From positions 1 to 56,161 of the forward strand of contig JASHSP010000062.1 in the NCBI GenBank assembly GCA_030038655.1: a DNA stretch of 56,161 nt. The letters run 5' to 3'. Positions within the stretch are counted from its first letter, which is position 1, and each line of letters begins with the position of its first letter. Of the stretch, positions 20,492 to 28,388 are shown piece by piece. Position numbers and translations under genes: made by a program. Below the pieces are notes generated by a model. That model worked only from the letters and a program-made list of their open reading frames with translations. It did not search any database and was not told where the DNA came from. Origin of the DNA: Thermoplasmata archaeon (GTDB taxonomy: Archaea > Thermoplasmatota > Thermoplasmata > Lutacidiplasmatales > UBA184).

Positions 20492-21339
20492 CGTCGGCCG
20501 ACCCCGACGGCGTAGTCGACGATCCCGCCCGCGATGTCCACGCCGGTCGTGGCGGCGAGCACCTTGAACTCCGGCGTCGGGTTGACCTCGTGCACGAGCA
20601 ACCCCCGCTCGGACTCCATCAGGTCGACCGCCAGCGCCCCGCCGCCGACGGCGTCGGCCGCGCGGACGGAGAGCTCCGACAGCTCCGGCGTCAGCGGGGC
20701 GGTCTCCGCCGCGGCTCCCCGCGCGGCGTTCGTGCGCCAGTCCTCCGAACGCCGGTACATCGCGGCGATCGCCCGGTCGCCGATCACGAAGACCCGAAGG
20801 TCCCGCCCGGGTTTCTTCACGAACTCTTGGACGTAGAACACCGAGTGGATCGGCGCACCCAGGGCGCTCTTGTGCTCGATGACCTGGTCGGCCGACGGGC
20901 CGTCGTCGACCTTCGCCATGAGGCGGCCCCAGGAGCCGATCGCCGGCTTCAGCACGGCCGGGAACCCGATCCGGTCGATCGCCTTGCGCGCGGCCTCCGG
21001 CGAGAGCGCCACGATCGTGCGCGGGGTGGGAACGCCCCGCTCCGCGAGACGCAGCGAGGTCCGGATCTTGTCGCCGGCGAGGTCCACGACGTCGGGCGCG
21101 TTGACCGTCGGGACCCCGTAGTGGGCGAAGCAGCGGGTCGCGTAGACCGACCGAGTATGGCTCACCGAACGGTTGATCACGACGCCGGGAAGGTCCGCGG
21201 GCGGCTCCAGCCCGAACGTCACCTCGCCGTCGTCGTACCGCGCGGTCGGTATCCCCCGCGCCTCCGCCGCCGCGAGGAGCGCCTTCTCCTCGGGCCGGAC
21301 GATCGTGTAGAAGATCCCGAGGCGGAACCCCTCACTCAC
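20488..21339 (-). CDS. lysX: LysW--aminoadipate/glutamate ligase (ATP-grasp, RimK-like)
   Basis: FPAVLKPAIGSWGRLMAKVDD...RDLRVFVIGDRAIAAMYR...RTNAARGAAA...VHEVNPTPEFK. Confidence 0.93.
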   Translation of the reverse strand: MSEGFRLGIFYTIVRPEEKALLAAAEARGIPTARYDDGEVTFGLEPPADLPGVVINRSVSHTRSVYATRCFAHYGVPTVNAPDVVDLAGDKIRTSLRLAERGVPTPRTIVALSPEAARKAIDRIGFPAVLKPAIGSWGRLMAKVDDGPSADQVIEHKSALGAPIHSVFYVQEFVKKPGRDLRVFVIGDRAIAAMYRRSEDWRTNAARGAAAETAPLTPELSELSVRAADAVGGGALAVDLMESERGLLVHEVNPTPEFKVLAATTGVDIAGGIVDYAVGVGRR

Positions 21340-21493
21340 CCCAATCCTCGGCTTCGCGCGGAGCGGGTTGGACCGAGAACGGCTCGGTCGCGGCGACCTC
21401 GAGCTCGGTCCCGCAGTCTCGGCACGGGAACACCTCGCCCAGGACCTTGTCGCTGTTCTCTACGCTGGCGGCGCACTCCGGACACTCCGTCAT
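21332..21493 (-). CDS. lysW: Amino-group carrier protein LysW
   Basis: MTECPECAASVENSDKVLGEVFPCRDCGTELEVAATEPFSVQPAPREAEDWGE; two CxxC pairs and terminal EDWGE. Confidence 0.97.
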   Translation of the reverse strand: MTECPECAASVENSDKVLGEVFPCRDCGTELEVAATEPFSVQPAPREAEDWGE

Positions 21494-22932
21494 CTTCGTA
21501 CCTCGTTCACGAGCTCCTCGACGCGCTCGACGCTTCGGGCGAGGGAGGAGAGGGAATCGGCGCGTCGGTCGCACCGGGTGCGGGCGAGCGCCAGCTGCTG
21601 CGCGAATGCCTTCGAGGAGGGACCCCCGGGGGAGACGCGTCGCTCGACCGCGGCGGTCGGGTCGAGAATCGACGCGACCTCGGGCCCCGCCGCGGGGAGG
21701 GCTCCGCGCAGCGCCGTCGGGTCGAGGGTTCCCTGGGTCCGGCGGACGATCGGTCCGACCGTCTCGTGCGCCTCCCGGAACGGCACGCCGCGCCCGACCA
21801 GGTGCTCCACGAGGTCGGTCGCGAGCATCTCGGGGTCCTGGGCGGCCGTCCGCAGGCGTTCGCGGTCGAACTCCAGGGCGCCGACCAGCTCCGCGAGCGC
21901 CGCCACGACCTCCTTCGCGGTCGCGACCGCGTCGAAGAGGGGCGGCTTGTCCTCCTGGAGGTCCCGGTCGTAGGCGAGGGGCAGGCCCTTCAACGTCGTG
22001 AGGAGGGCGACCAGGTCGCCGACCGCCCGCCCGCTCTTCCCGCGGACCAGCTCGGCCACGTCGGGGTTGCGCTTCTGCGGCATCAGGCTGCTCCCGGAGC
22101 CGAGCGCGGGGGTCCGGCGCACGAACCCGAACTCCTTCGACGCGAACAGGACGATCTCCTCGCCGAGCCCGCTCGCGTGGACCAGGGTGAGGGCGACGTC
22201 GAACAGGAGCTCCGCCAGGGGGTCGCGGTCGCTTACCGCGTCCAGCGAGTTCTCGAACGCGCGGGAGAATCCGAGACGGGCCGCCACGTAGTGGGGGTCG
22301 ATCGGCAGCGTCGAGCCGGCGAGCGCCCCGGCACCGAGGGGCGAGACGCTCGACCGTTCGACGGTCGCCAGCAGCCGGTCGAGGTCGCGGTCAAACCGCC
22401 AGAAGTGGGCGAGCAGGTGGTGACCGACGGTCACGACCTGCGCGCGCTGAAGGTGCGTGTAGCCGGGCATCGGGGTCGCCGCTTCGGTGGCGGCCTTCTC
22501 GAGGAGCGCCCGTTCGAGCCGGACCAGGAGGCCGGCGACCTCCGCGATCGCCGCGCGCAGGTACAGTCGCTCGTCGAGCGCGACCTGATCGTTGCGACTC
22601 CGGGCCGTGTGCAGCTTGCCGCCGACCGGACCGACCATCTCGGTCAACCGGGACTCGACGTTCGTGTGCACGTCCTCGAGCTCCGACCGCCACGGGAACG
22701 AACCGGCGGCGATCTCCCGACCGATCGCGCGCAGACCGCCCACGAGGGTCGCGACCTCGGCGGCTGTGAGGATCCCCGTGCGGCCGAGCATCTCCGCGTG
22801 GGCGATGCTCCCGGCCAGGTCGTGCCGGGAGAGCGCCCGGTCGACCGGCAACGAGTTGAGGAACCCCGCCGCGGGCGTGCGAACGTACGACGGCGGGCTC
22901 GGCGCCTCGCCGACCGGGGTTTCGGTGGGCAT
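21490..22932 (-). CDS. argH: Argininosuccinate lyase
   Basis: TARSRNDQVALDERLYLR...GYTHLQRAQVVTVGHHLLA...GSSLMPQKRNPDVAELVRGKSGR. Confidence 0.97.
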   Translation of the reverse strand: MPTETPVGEAPSPPSYVRTPAAGFLNSLPVDRALSRHDLAGSIAHAEMLGRTGILTAAEVATLVGGLRAIGREIAAGSFPWRSELEDVHTNVESRLTEMVGPVGGKLHTARSRNDQVALDERLYLRAAIAEVAGLLVRLERALLEKAATEAATPMPGYTHLQRAQVVTVGHHLLAHFWRFDRDLDRLLATVERSSVSPLGAGALAGSTLPIDPHYVAARLGFSRAFENSLDAVSDRDPLAELLFDVALTLVHASGLGEEIVLFASKEFGFVRRTPALGSGSSLMPQKRNPDVAELVRGKSGRAVGDLVALLTTLKGLPLAYDRDLQEDKPPLFDAVATAKEVVAALAELVGALEFDRERLRTAAQDPEMLATDLVEHLVGRGVPFREAHETVGPIVRRTQGTLDPTALRGALPAAGPEVASILDPTAAVERRVSPGGPSSKAFAQQLALARTRCDRRADSLSSLARSVERVEELVNEVRR

Positions 22933-22938
22933 GGGGCG

Positions 22939-24177
22939 CTACGGGAGCGGCTCCCGCGCCCGGGCGGGCGTCGCCGGGGCCCGGGGCTCGAGCGAGGCCC
23001 ACGTCCTCACCGGCAGGCCCCAGACATAGATGAACCCCTCCGCCATCTCCTGGCGGAAGCGGTCGCCGGAGGAGTAGGTCGCCAGACCGGCGTCGTACAG
23101 CGAGTACGGGGAGCGGCGGCCCGCGACGCGGGCCGAGCCCTTGAACAGCTTCACGGTGACCTCGCCGGTGACGCGTTCCTGGCTCGAGCGGACGAATGCG
23201 TCCAGGGCGAGCCGGAGCGGCGCGAACCAGAGGCCGTCGTAGACCAGCTGACCGTACCGCAGTTCCACGGTCCGCTTGAAGTCGAGAAGGTCTCTCGGCA
23301 GGACCAGCGCCTCGAGGGCCTGGTGCGCGGACAATAGAACCGTGGCGGCCGGGCACTCGTAGACCTCCCGGGACTTGATCCCGACCACTCGGGACTCGAG
23401 GTGGTCGATCCGCCCGACGCCGTTCGCTCCGGCGACCTCGTTCAGCCGCGCGATCAGCTCGTGGAGCGGTCGCCGGTCGCCGCCGAGCGCCACCGGGCGC
23501 CCCTGGTCGAACTCGACCGTGACGTACGTCGGCGTCTCGGGCGCTTCGGCCGGCGAGCGGGTCCAGCCGTACACCTCTTCCGGGGGTTCCACCGAGGGGT
23601 CCTCGAGGATCCCGCACTCGGCCGAGCGGCCCCAGAGGTTCTCGTCCGTGCTGTAGGGGGAGGACTTGGTCGCGTCGACGGGGATGCCCCGCTCCCGCGC
23701 GTAGGCGATCTCGTCCTCGCGCGTCATCTTCCACTCGCGCGCCGGGGCCAGCACGCCCAGCTCGGGCGCGAGGCTGGCGGTCGCGAGGTCGAAACGGACC
23801 TGGTCGTTCCCCTTGCCGGTGCAACCGTGCGCGATGAACGAGGCCCCCTCGTGGCGCGCGACCGAGACCATGTGGCGGGCGATGAGCGGCCGGGCGAGCG
23901 CGGTGCTGAGCGGATAGGTCCCCTCGTAGAGGGCGTTCGCCTGAAGCGCGGGGAGGATGAACTCCTCGGCAAACTCGCGGCGGGCATCGGCGACGTAGGA
24001 GGCCGTGGCCCCGGACGCCTGGGCCTTCCGCCGGACGCGCTCGAGGTCGACGGGTTGGCCCACATCGACGGTGACCGAGACCACGTCGAGGCCCTTGGTC
24101 TCCCGCAACCACGGGATGGCGACTGAGGTGTCGAGCCCGCCGGAGTAGGCGAGCACAACCTTCGCGCGGGACGTCAA
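22939..24177 (-). CDS. argG: Argininosuccinate synthase
   Basis: KVVLAYSGGLDTSVAIPWL; FIAHGCTGKGNDQVRFD; VGIKSREVYECPAATVL. Confidence 0.97.
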   Translation of the reverse strand: MTSRAKVVLAYSGGLDTSVAIPWLRETKGLDVVSVTVDVGQPVDLERVRRKAQASGATASYVADARREFAEEFILPALQANALYEGTYPLSTALARPLIARHMVSVARHEGASFIAHGCTGKGNDQVRFDLATASLAPELGVLAPAREWKMTREDEIAYARERGIPVDATKSSPYSTDENLWGRSAECGILEDPSVEPPEEVYGWTRSPAEAPETPTYVTVEFDQGRPVALGGDRRPLHELIARLNEVAGANGVGRIDHLESRVVGIKSREVYECPAATVLLSAHQALEALVLPRDLLDFKRTVELRYGQLVYDGLWFAPLRLALDAFVRSSQERVTGEVTVKLFKGSARVAGRRSPYSLYDAGLATYSSGDRFRQEMAEGFIYVWGLPVRTWASLEPRAPATPARAREPLP

Positions 24178-24210
24178 GTCAGCCTGTATCGCGGGCAGGG
24201 CCCAGCACCG

Positions 24211-24220
24211 ATTTATAGGA
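24211..24220 (-). promoter_or_regulatory. TATA-like box for the argG operon (possibly bidirectional)
   Basis: tcctataaat on the minus strand about 35-40 nt upstream of argG ATG; plus-strand reading atttatagg could serve the divergent gene. Confidence 0.5.
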
Positions 24221-24241
24221 TGTGACCGTCAGGCGACAGAG

Positions 24242-24259
24242 TTGGGCATAGTTGTCCAA
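24242..24259. promoter_or_regulatory. Imperfect palindrome, candidate operator in the divergent arg/lys promoter
   Basis: TTGGGCA-TAGT-TGTCCAA, 6 of 7 paired positions, between argG and the ACT-like gene. Confidence 0.35.
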
Positions 24260-24271
24260 TTATGAACACAG

Positions 24272-24922
24272 ATGCCGGATGCAACGCCGTCCATCGCTCG
24301 TCGGGTGCGGGAGTACCTCGACGGCCGCCCGGTTCTCGCCGACGCGATACGCGCCGGGGTCGCGAACCACTCGGCGGTGGCGCGCCGCGTCTCGGAGGAC
24401 CTGGGGGTCCGCCAGACCGAGGCCGTAATCGCCGCCTGCCGCCGGTATCCGCGCGGCCGGGGCCAGTCGTTCGGGGAGAGCGGGATACGTCGGGTGCTTC
24501 GGAAGAGCCGCATCGAGACCCGGACGAAGGTCGCGGCCATCACCGTGAGCCAAGGGGCCGACGTCCTCCAGCGGTTGGGGGACGTGGTCGAGGAGTTGCT
24601 GGACGAGAACCTTCTCTGTCGGGTGATCCAGGTCTCTCGGGGCACGGTGGTGCTCGTCGACGAGGACTCGATCCCCCGGGTCACGCGACGGCTTCGCGAG
24701 GGGCAACTTGTCGGGATCCGGAAGAACCTCATCGAAGTGGCGGTCACCGGCCCGGAGAGCATCGAAGAGACCCCCGGCCTGCTCCGGCTGCTCACCGGCG
24801 TGCTGTGGAGCCAGCAGATCAACATCGTGGAGGCGCTGAGCTGCTACACCGACACGATCTTCCTGCTCGACCGGGCGGACATGTCCGCCGCCACGACGGT
24901 TCTCTCGAAGGCCCTCTCGTAG
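24272..24922 (+). CDS. Putative regulatory protein with helical N-terminus and ACT-like C-terminus
   Basis: 216 aa; TPGLLRLLTGVLWSQQINIVEALSCYTDTIFLLDRADMSAATTVLSKAL resembles an ACT domain; divergent from argG. Confidence 0.55.
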   Translation: MPDATPSIARRVREYLDGRPVLADAIRAGVANHSAVARRVSEDLGVRQTEAVIAACRRYPRGRGQSFGESGIRRVLRKSRIETRTKVAAITVSQGADVLQRLGDVVEELLDENLLCRVIQVSRGTVVLVDEDSIPRVTRRLREGQLVGIRKNLIEVAVTGPESIEETPGLLRLLTGVLWSQQINIVEALSCYTDTIFLLDRADMSAATTVLSKALS

Positions 24923-25015
24923 GGCCCTCGCCCGCCACCGACCGGGCGCCTCGACCCGTGTTACCTTTTGGAAAGACGACATAACGGCTTAATACCGGAG
25001 CCGATACGGTCCGCC

Positions 25016-26164
25016 ATGGAATCGCCCGGCGATCCCGCGGGGCGCACCCCTCCCGCCGAGAACCCGTGGGTGCTCGGCCCCCGGGAACGTCGCGGCGCCG
25101 CGTTGATCTACGTCGGGATCATTCTCGCGACCTCGCTCGGCTTGGCGCTGACGTTCGTGGTCGGACGGACCTACGGGATCTTCATCGGCCTCGGCATCCT
25201 TGCCTATACGCTGGGCCTGCGGCACGGCGTGGACGCCGACCACATCTGCGCGATCGACAACACGACCCGGAAGCTCCTGCAGCAGGGAAAGAAGCCGTAC
25301 ACCGTCGGGACGTGGTTCTCGCTCGGGCACTCCACGATCGTCATGGCCATGCTGGTCGGGCTCGTGGTGGCCGCGCGGTTCATCATCAGCTCGTACCCGA
25401 CGTTCGCCGCGGTCGGCGCGATCCTCGGGACCGCGATCTCGGGCGGATTTCTCTACATCATCGCGTTCATCAACCTCCTGATCTTCTGGGAGGTCTACCT
25501 GATCTTCCGGCAGCTGCGGGCGGGCACGCTCGACAACGCGCGACTCGAGGCCCAGCTCAACAGCCGCGGGTTCATGAACCGCTACTTCAACTGGCTCTTC
25601 AAGTTCGTGAACGAGCCGTGGCAGATCTACCCGGTCGGGGTGCTGTTCGGTCTCGGATTCGACACCGCCACGGAGGTCACCCTGATCGCCATCACCGTCA
25701 CGGTGGGGACGGCCGCCGCGGGCTTTCCCCTGTGGATGGTACTCGTCCTGCCGTTCATGTTCACGTGCGGCATGGTCCTCACGGACACGTCGGACGGCGT
25801 CAGCATGCGGTACGCGTACGGCTGGGCCTTTGCGAAGCCCATTCGCAAGGTCTACTACAACCTGACGATGACCGTGATCTCGGTCCTCGTCGCGTTCATC
25901 ATCGGCACGATCGAGGTGCTCGGGGTGCTCGCGGCGGAGTTCCACTACTCCGGAGGGCCGTACGGCTTCTGGAACACGATGAACTGGCTCAACAACGCCG
26001 CGGGTCCGTACGGCATCGACGTCTGGGGGTACGTGGGGATCGGCATCGTGCTTTTGTTCATCGGCTGCTGGCTGGTCGCGATGCTGATCTACCGCCTGAA
26101 GCACTACGAGGACATCGGTTTCGGGCCGGCCCCGCCCCCCGCCCGCGCCTCCGGGCCCGATTGA
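25016..26164 (+). CDS. NiCoT-family nickel/cobalt transporter (HoxN/HupN/NixA)
   Basis: RHGVDADHICAIDNTTRKLL (HX4DH signature), FSLGHSTIVM, GLGFDTATEV; TATA-like cttaatacc at 24988-24996. Confidence 0.95.
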   Translation: MESPGDPAGRTPPAENPWVLGPRERRGAALIYVGIILATSLGLALTFVVGRTYGIFIGLGILAYTLGLRHGVDADHICAIDNTTRKLLQQGKKPYTVGTWFSLGHSTIVMAMLVGLVVAARFIISSYPTFAAVGAILGTAISGGFLYIIAFINLLIFWEVYLIFRQLRAGTLDNARLEAQLNSRGFMNRYFNWLFKFVNEPWQIYPVGVLFGLGFDTATEVTLIAITVTVGTAAAGFPLWMVLVLPFMFTCGMVLTDTSDGVSMRYAYGWAFAKPIRKVYYNLTMTVISVLVAFIIGTIEVLGVLAAEFHYSGGPYGFWNTMNWLNNAAGPYGIDVWGYVGIGIVLLFIGCWLVAMLIYRLKHYEDIGFGPAPPPARASGPD

Positions 26165-26184
26165 ACGGCGGTCGGGTCGCGCCG

Positions 26185-26712
26185 ATGCCCGCGAAGGTGG
26201 TGCGCCTGGGAGTCTCGCTCGAGCCCGACCTTCTATCGCTCCTCGACCGCTGGGTCCGGGAACGCAACAGCCCGAGCCGTTCGGACGCGATCCGGGCGCT
26301 GATCCGCAAGGAGCTGTCGGACCGGACTCTCTCCGACCCCGGCGCCGACGCCCTCGGCGTGGTCGCGCTGCTGTACCGCCACGCCTCCCCGAACGTCCTT
26401 CAACGCCTGACCGCCGCCGAGCACCAGTGGGGCGAGCACGTTCGCTCGACCACCCACGTCCATCTCGAGGGGGACGCCTGCGCCCAAATCGTCACGCTGC
26501 TGGGGAAGCGGCGGGAGATCGACCGCGCGGCCGAGGACCTTCGGGGCGTGAAGGGCATCCTCGAAGGAGAGGCCCTCGTCATGACGCCCGCTGTCGCGGG
26601 GGGGCGCACGGGGCACCGACACCCTCACGACCACCCCGGCGTTCGGGAGGGCCCCCATGGTGAAGCGACGACCTCCCCCCGCCGCGGACGCGCTCGCGCG
26701 TCTCGCGCTTGA
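26185..26712 (+). CDS. nikR: NikR-like nickel-responsive RHH regulator with His-rich C-terminal extension
   Basis: RLGVSLEPDLLSLLDRWVRERNSPSRSDAIRALIRKEL (RHH); YRHASPNVLQRLTAAEHQW...THVHLEGDAC metal site; tail GHRHPHDHPGVREGPHGE. Confidence 0.9.
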   Translation: MPAKVVRLGVSLEPDLLSLLDRWVRERNSPSRSDAIRALIRKELSDRTLSDPGADALGVVALLYRHASPNVLQRLTAAEHQWGEHVRSTTHVHLEGDACAQIVTLLGKRREIDRAAEDLRGVKGILEGEALVMTPAVAGGRTGHRHPHDHPGVREGPHGEATTSPRRGRARASRA

Positions 26713-27826
26713 TCGATTCCTCTCGGTCCGGTCCGGCGAGGCCGTCACCATCGAGGCCTGGACGCACGGGCTGCCGTGGGCGCTCCCGTTCGTCCTCGAG
26801 GCCCGCCGCATGGGGGCGGAGCCGACGCTCGTGCTCGAGGACGAGGAGACGTTCTTCCGCTCGCTGACCGGGAGGTCTCGGCGACCCCCCGTGCAGGCAC
26901 CGGTCGGCCCGGTGGTTTCCGCCGACGTCTACGTCTACTTCGGCGGTCCGGAGCAGTTCCCCCGCCTGTTCGGGCTCCCCGCCGGCGAGCTCGAGACCGT
27001 GCTCGCGCGGCACGGCCCGGCCTGGTGGGAGGCCGCGCGTCGGGCCGGGCTGCGCGCGGCCCGCATGGCGATCACGACGGCGACCGAGACCGCGGCGGAG
27101 CGCTACGGCGTCGACGTGGGAGCCTGGCGGCGCGAGATCCTGGCCGCCAGCCACGTGACTCCCGACCGGCTGCGGGCCCGGGGGAACCGGTGGGCACGTC
27201 GACTGTCCCGCGCCCGAACGTTCCGGATACGCCACCCGAACGGGACCGACCTCACCGTCGGGGTCCGGCCGCGCGGTATGATCCTGGAGGACGGCGCCGT
27301 CGACCGCGAGGATCGGCGCCGGGGACGGTTCTGGACCCAGATCCCGACCGGGTACCTGGCGATCCCGATCCGACCGGGGGAGGCCGACGGCGCCTGGGAG
27401 GCGAACCGACCGACCTACGATCGGCTCGCCGATCCGCCGGTGGCGCTCGGCGCCCGGCTGGAGTTCACCCGGGGCCGGCTGCGCCAGTTCGCGTTCGACC
27501 GGGGGGGTGAGCCGTTCGCCGCCGCGCGGGCCGCCGGCGGCCCGGGCAGCGACCGCGCGAGTGCGATCGTCGTGGGGCTCAATCCGGGGGTCGACCACGC
27601 CCCGGAACTCGCCGAGATCGCTCGGGGATCGATCAGCCTCCTCCTCGGGAACGACCGGGCCGTGGGGGGACGGAACCGGGCGCGGTTCGAGTTCCTTTCC
27701 ACGCTCGCGGGCGCCACGGTCGAGGTCGATGGGCTCCCCTGGCTGGTGGACGGCCGCGAGCGCCCCTCCCGACCGCCGTCGCGCGACGCGACGGATCCGC
27801 GCCGCCGCCGGCCGCCGTACCGCTAG
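26657..27826 (+). CDS. M29-aminopeptidase-like protein, probably catalytically degenerate
   Basis: Fold-level similarity to M29 (GEAVTIEAW...; IPTGYLAIPI; NPGVDHAPELAEIARGSISLLLGNDRAVGGRN...VEVDG); expected E/H ligands not seen at the aligned positions. Confidence 0.55.
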   Translation: MVKRRPPPAADALARLALDRFLSVRSGEAVTIEAWTHGLPWALPFVLEARRMGAEPTLVLEDEETFFRSLTGRSRRPPVQAPVGPVVSADVYVYFGGPEQFPRLFGLPAGELETVLARHGPAWWEAARRAGLRAARMAITTATETAAERYGVDVGAWRREILAASHVTPDRLRARGNRWARRLSRARTFRIRHPNGTDLTVGVRPRGMILEDGAVDREDRRRGRFWTQIPTGYLAIPIRPGEADGAWEANRPTYDRLADPPVALGARLEFTRGRLRQFAFDRGGEPFAAARAAGGPGSDRASAIVVGLNPGVDHAPELAEIARGSISLLLGNDRAVGGRNRARFEFLSTLAGATVEVDGLPWLVDGRERPSRPPSRDATDPRRRRPPYR

Positions 27827-27905
27827 GGAGCGGGTCGGCTCGTCCCCGAGGGGATGTTCGGCCCACCCCGAGAACCCATATGCCCCGCGGTCGCCTCCCC
27901 GCGGC

Positions 27906-28388
27906 GTGAGCTCCCGGGGCGTTGCCGAGTGGCTTTCCCTCGTCCACCAGGCCGTGTCCCTGGAGGTCGAGTTCGGCCGGCACGCCTTGGAGGCGCTCGT
28001 CGGGATCGCCGAGACCGTCGAAGAGTCGGTGTACGAACCCGGCTCCCTGGTCGGGACGGCGCGGGGGATCGAGTTCGCCCTGTCGAACCCGCCGCTACGG
28101 GCGGGCGCGTTCGCGGCGGTCCGACTCGAGGTCAACGGGGCCCGCGTGCCCGCCGCGGCGCTCGCTCTTCGACCGGGCGAGGGGTATCCCTGGACGCTCG
28201 CGGACGCGATCTCCTCCGGTGCGCCGTTCGAGTTCCATCCGGGGCGTCGCACCGAGGTCCGAGTCCAGCCGTTGCCCGTGTCGATCGAGGGCGCCGTCCG
28301 GGTCCGCCTCGAACTCGAGAGCGCGGCGATCCCGCCGCTCGTCTGGCTCGAGTTCCACGACGCGGTCCGGCAGGGACCCCCGGCATGA
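27906..28388 (+). CDS. Uncharacterised 160-aa protein, coupled to the downstream glycosidase
   Basis: GTG start: VSSRGVAEWLSLVHQAVSLEVEFGRHALEALVGIAETVEESVYEPGSLVGTARGIEFALSNPPLRAGAFAAVRLEVNG...; TATA-like ccatatgcc at 27876-27884; 4-nt overlap with the next gene. Confidence 0.75.
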   Translation: MSSRGVAEWLSLVHQAVSLEVEFGRHALEALVGIAETVEESVYEPGSLVGTARGIEFALSNPPLRAGAFAAVRLEVNGARVPAAALALRPGEGYPWTLADAISSGAPFEFHPGRRTEVRVQPLPVSIEGAVRVRLELESAAIPPLVWLEFHDAVRQGPPA

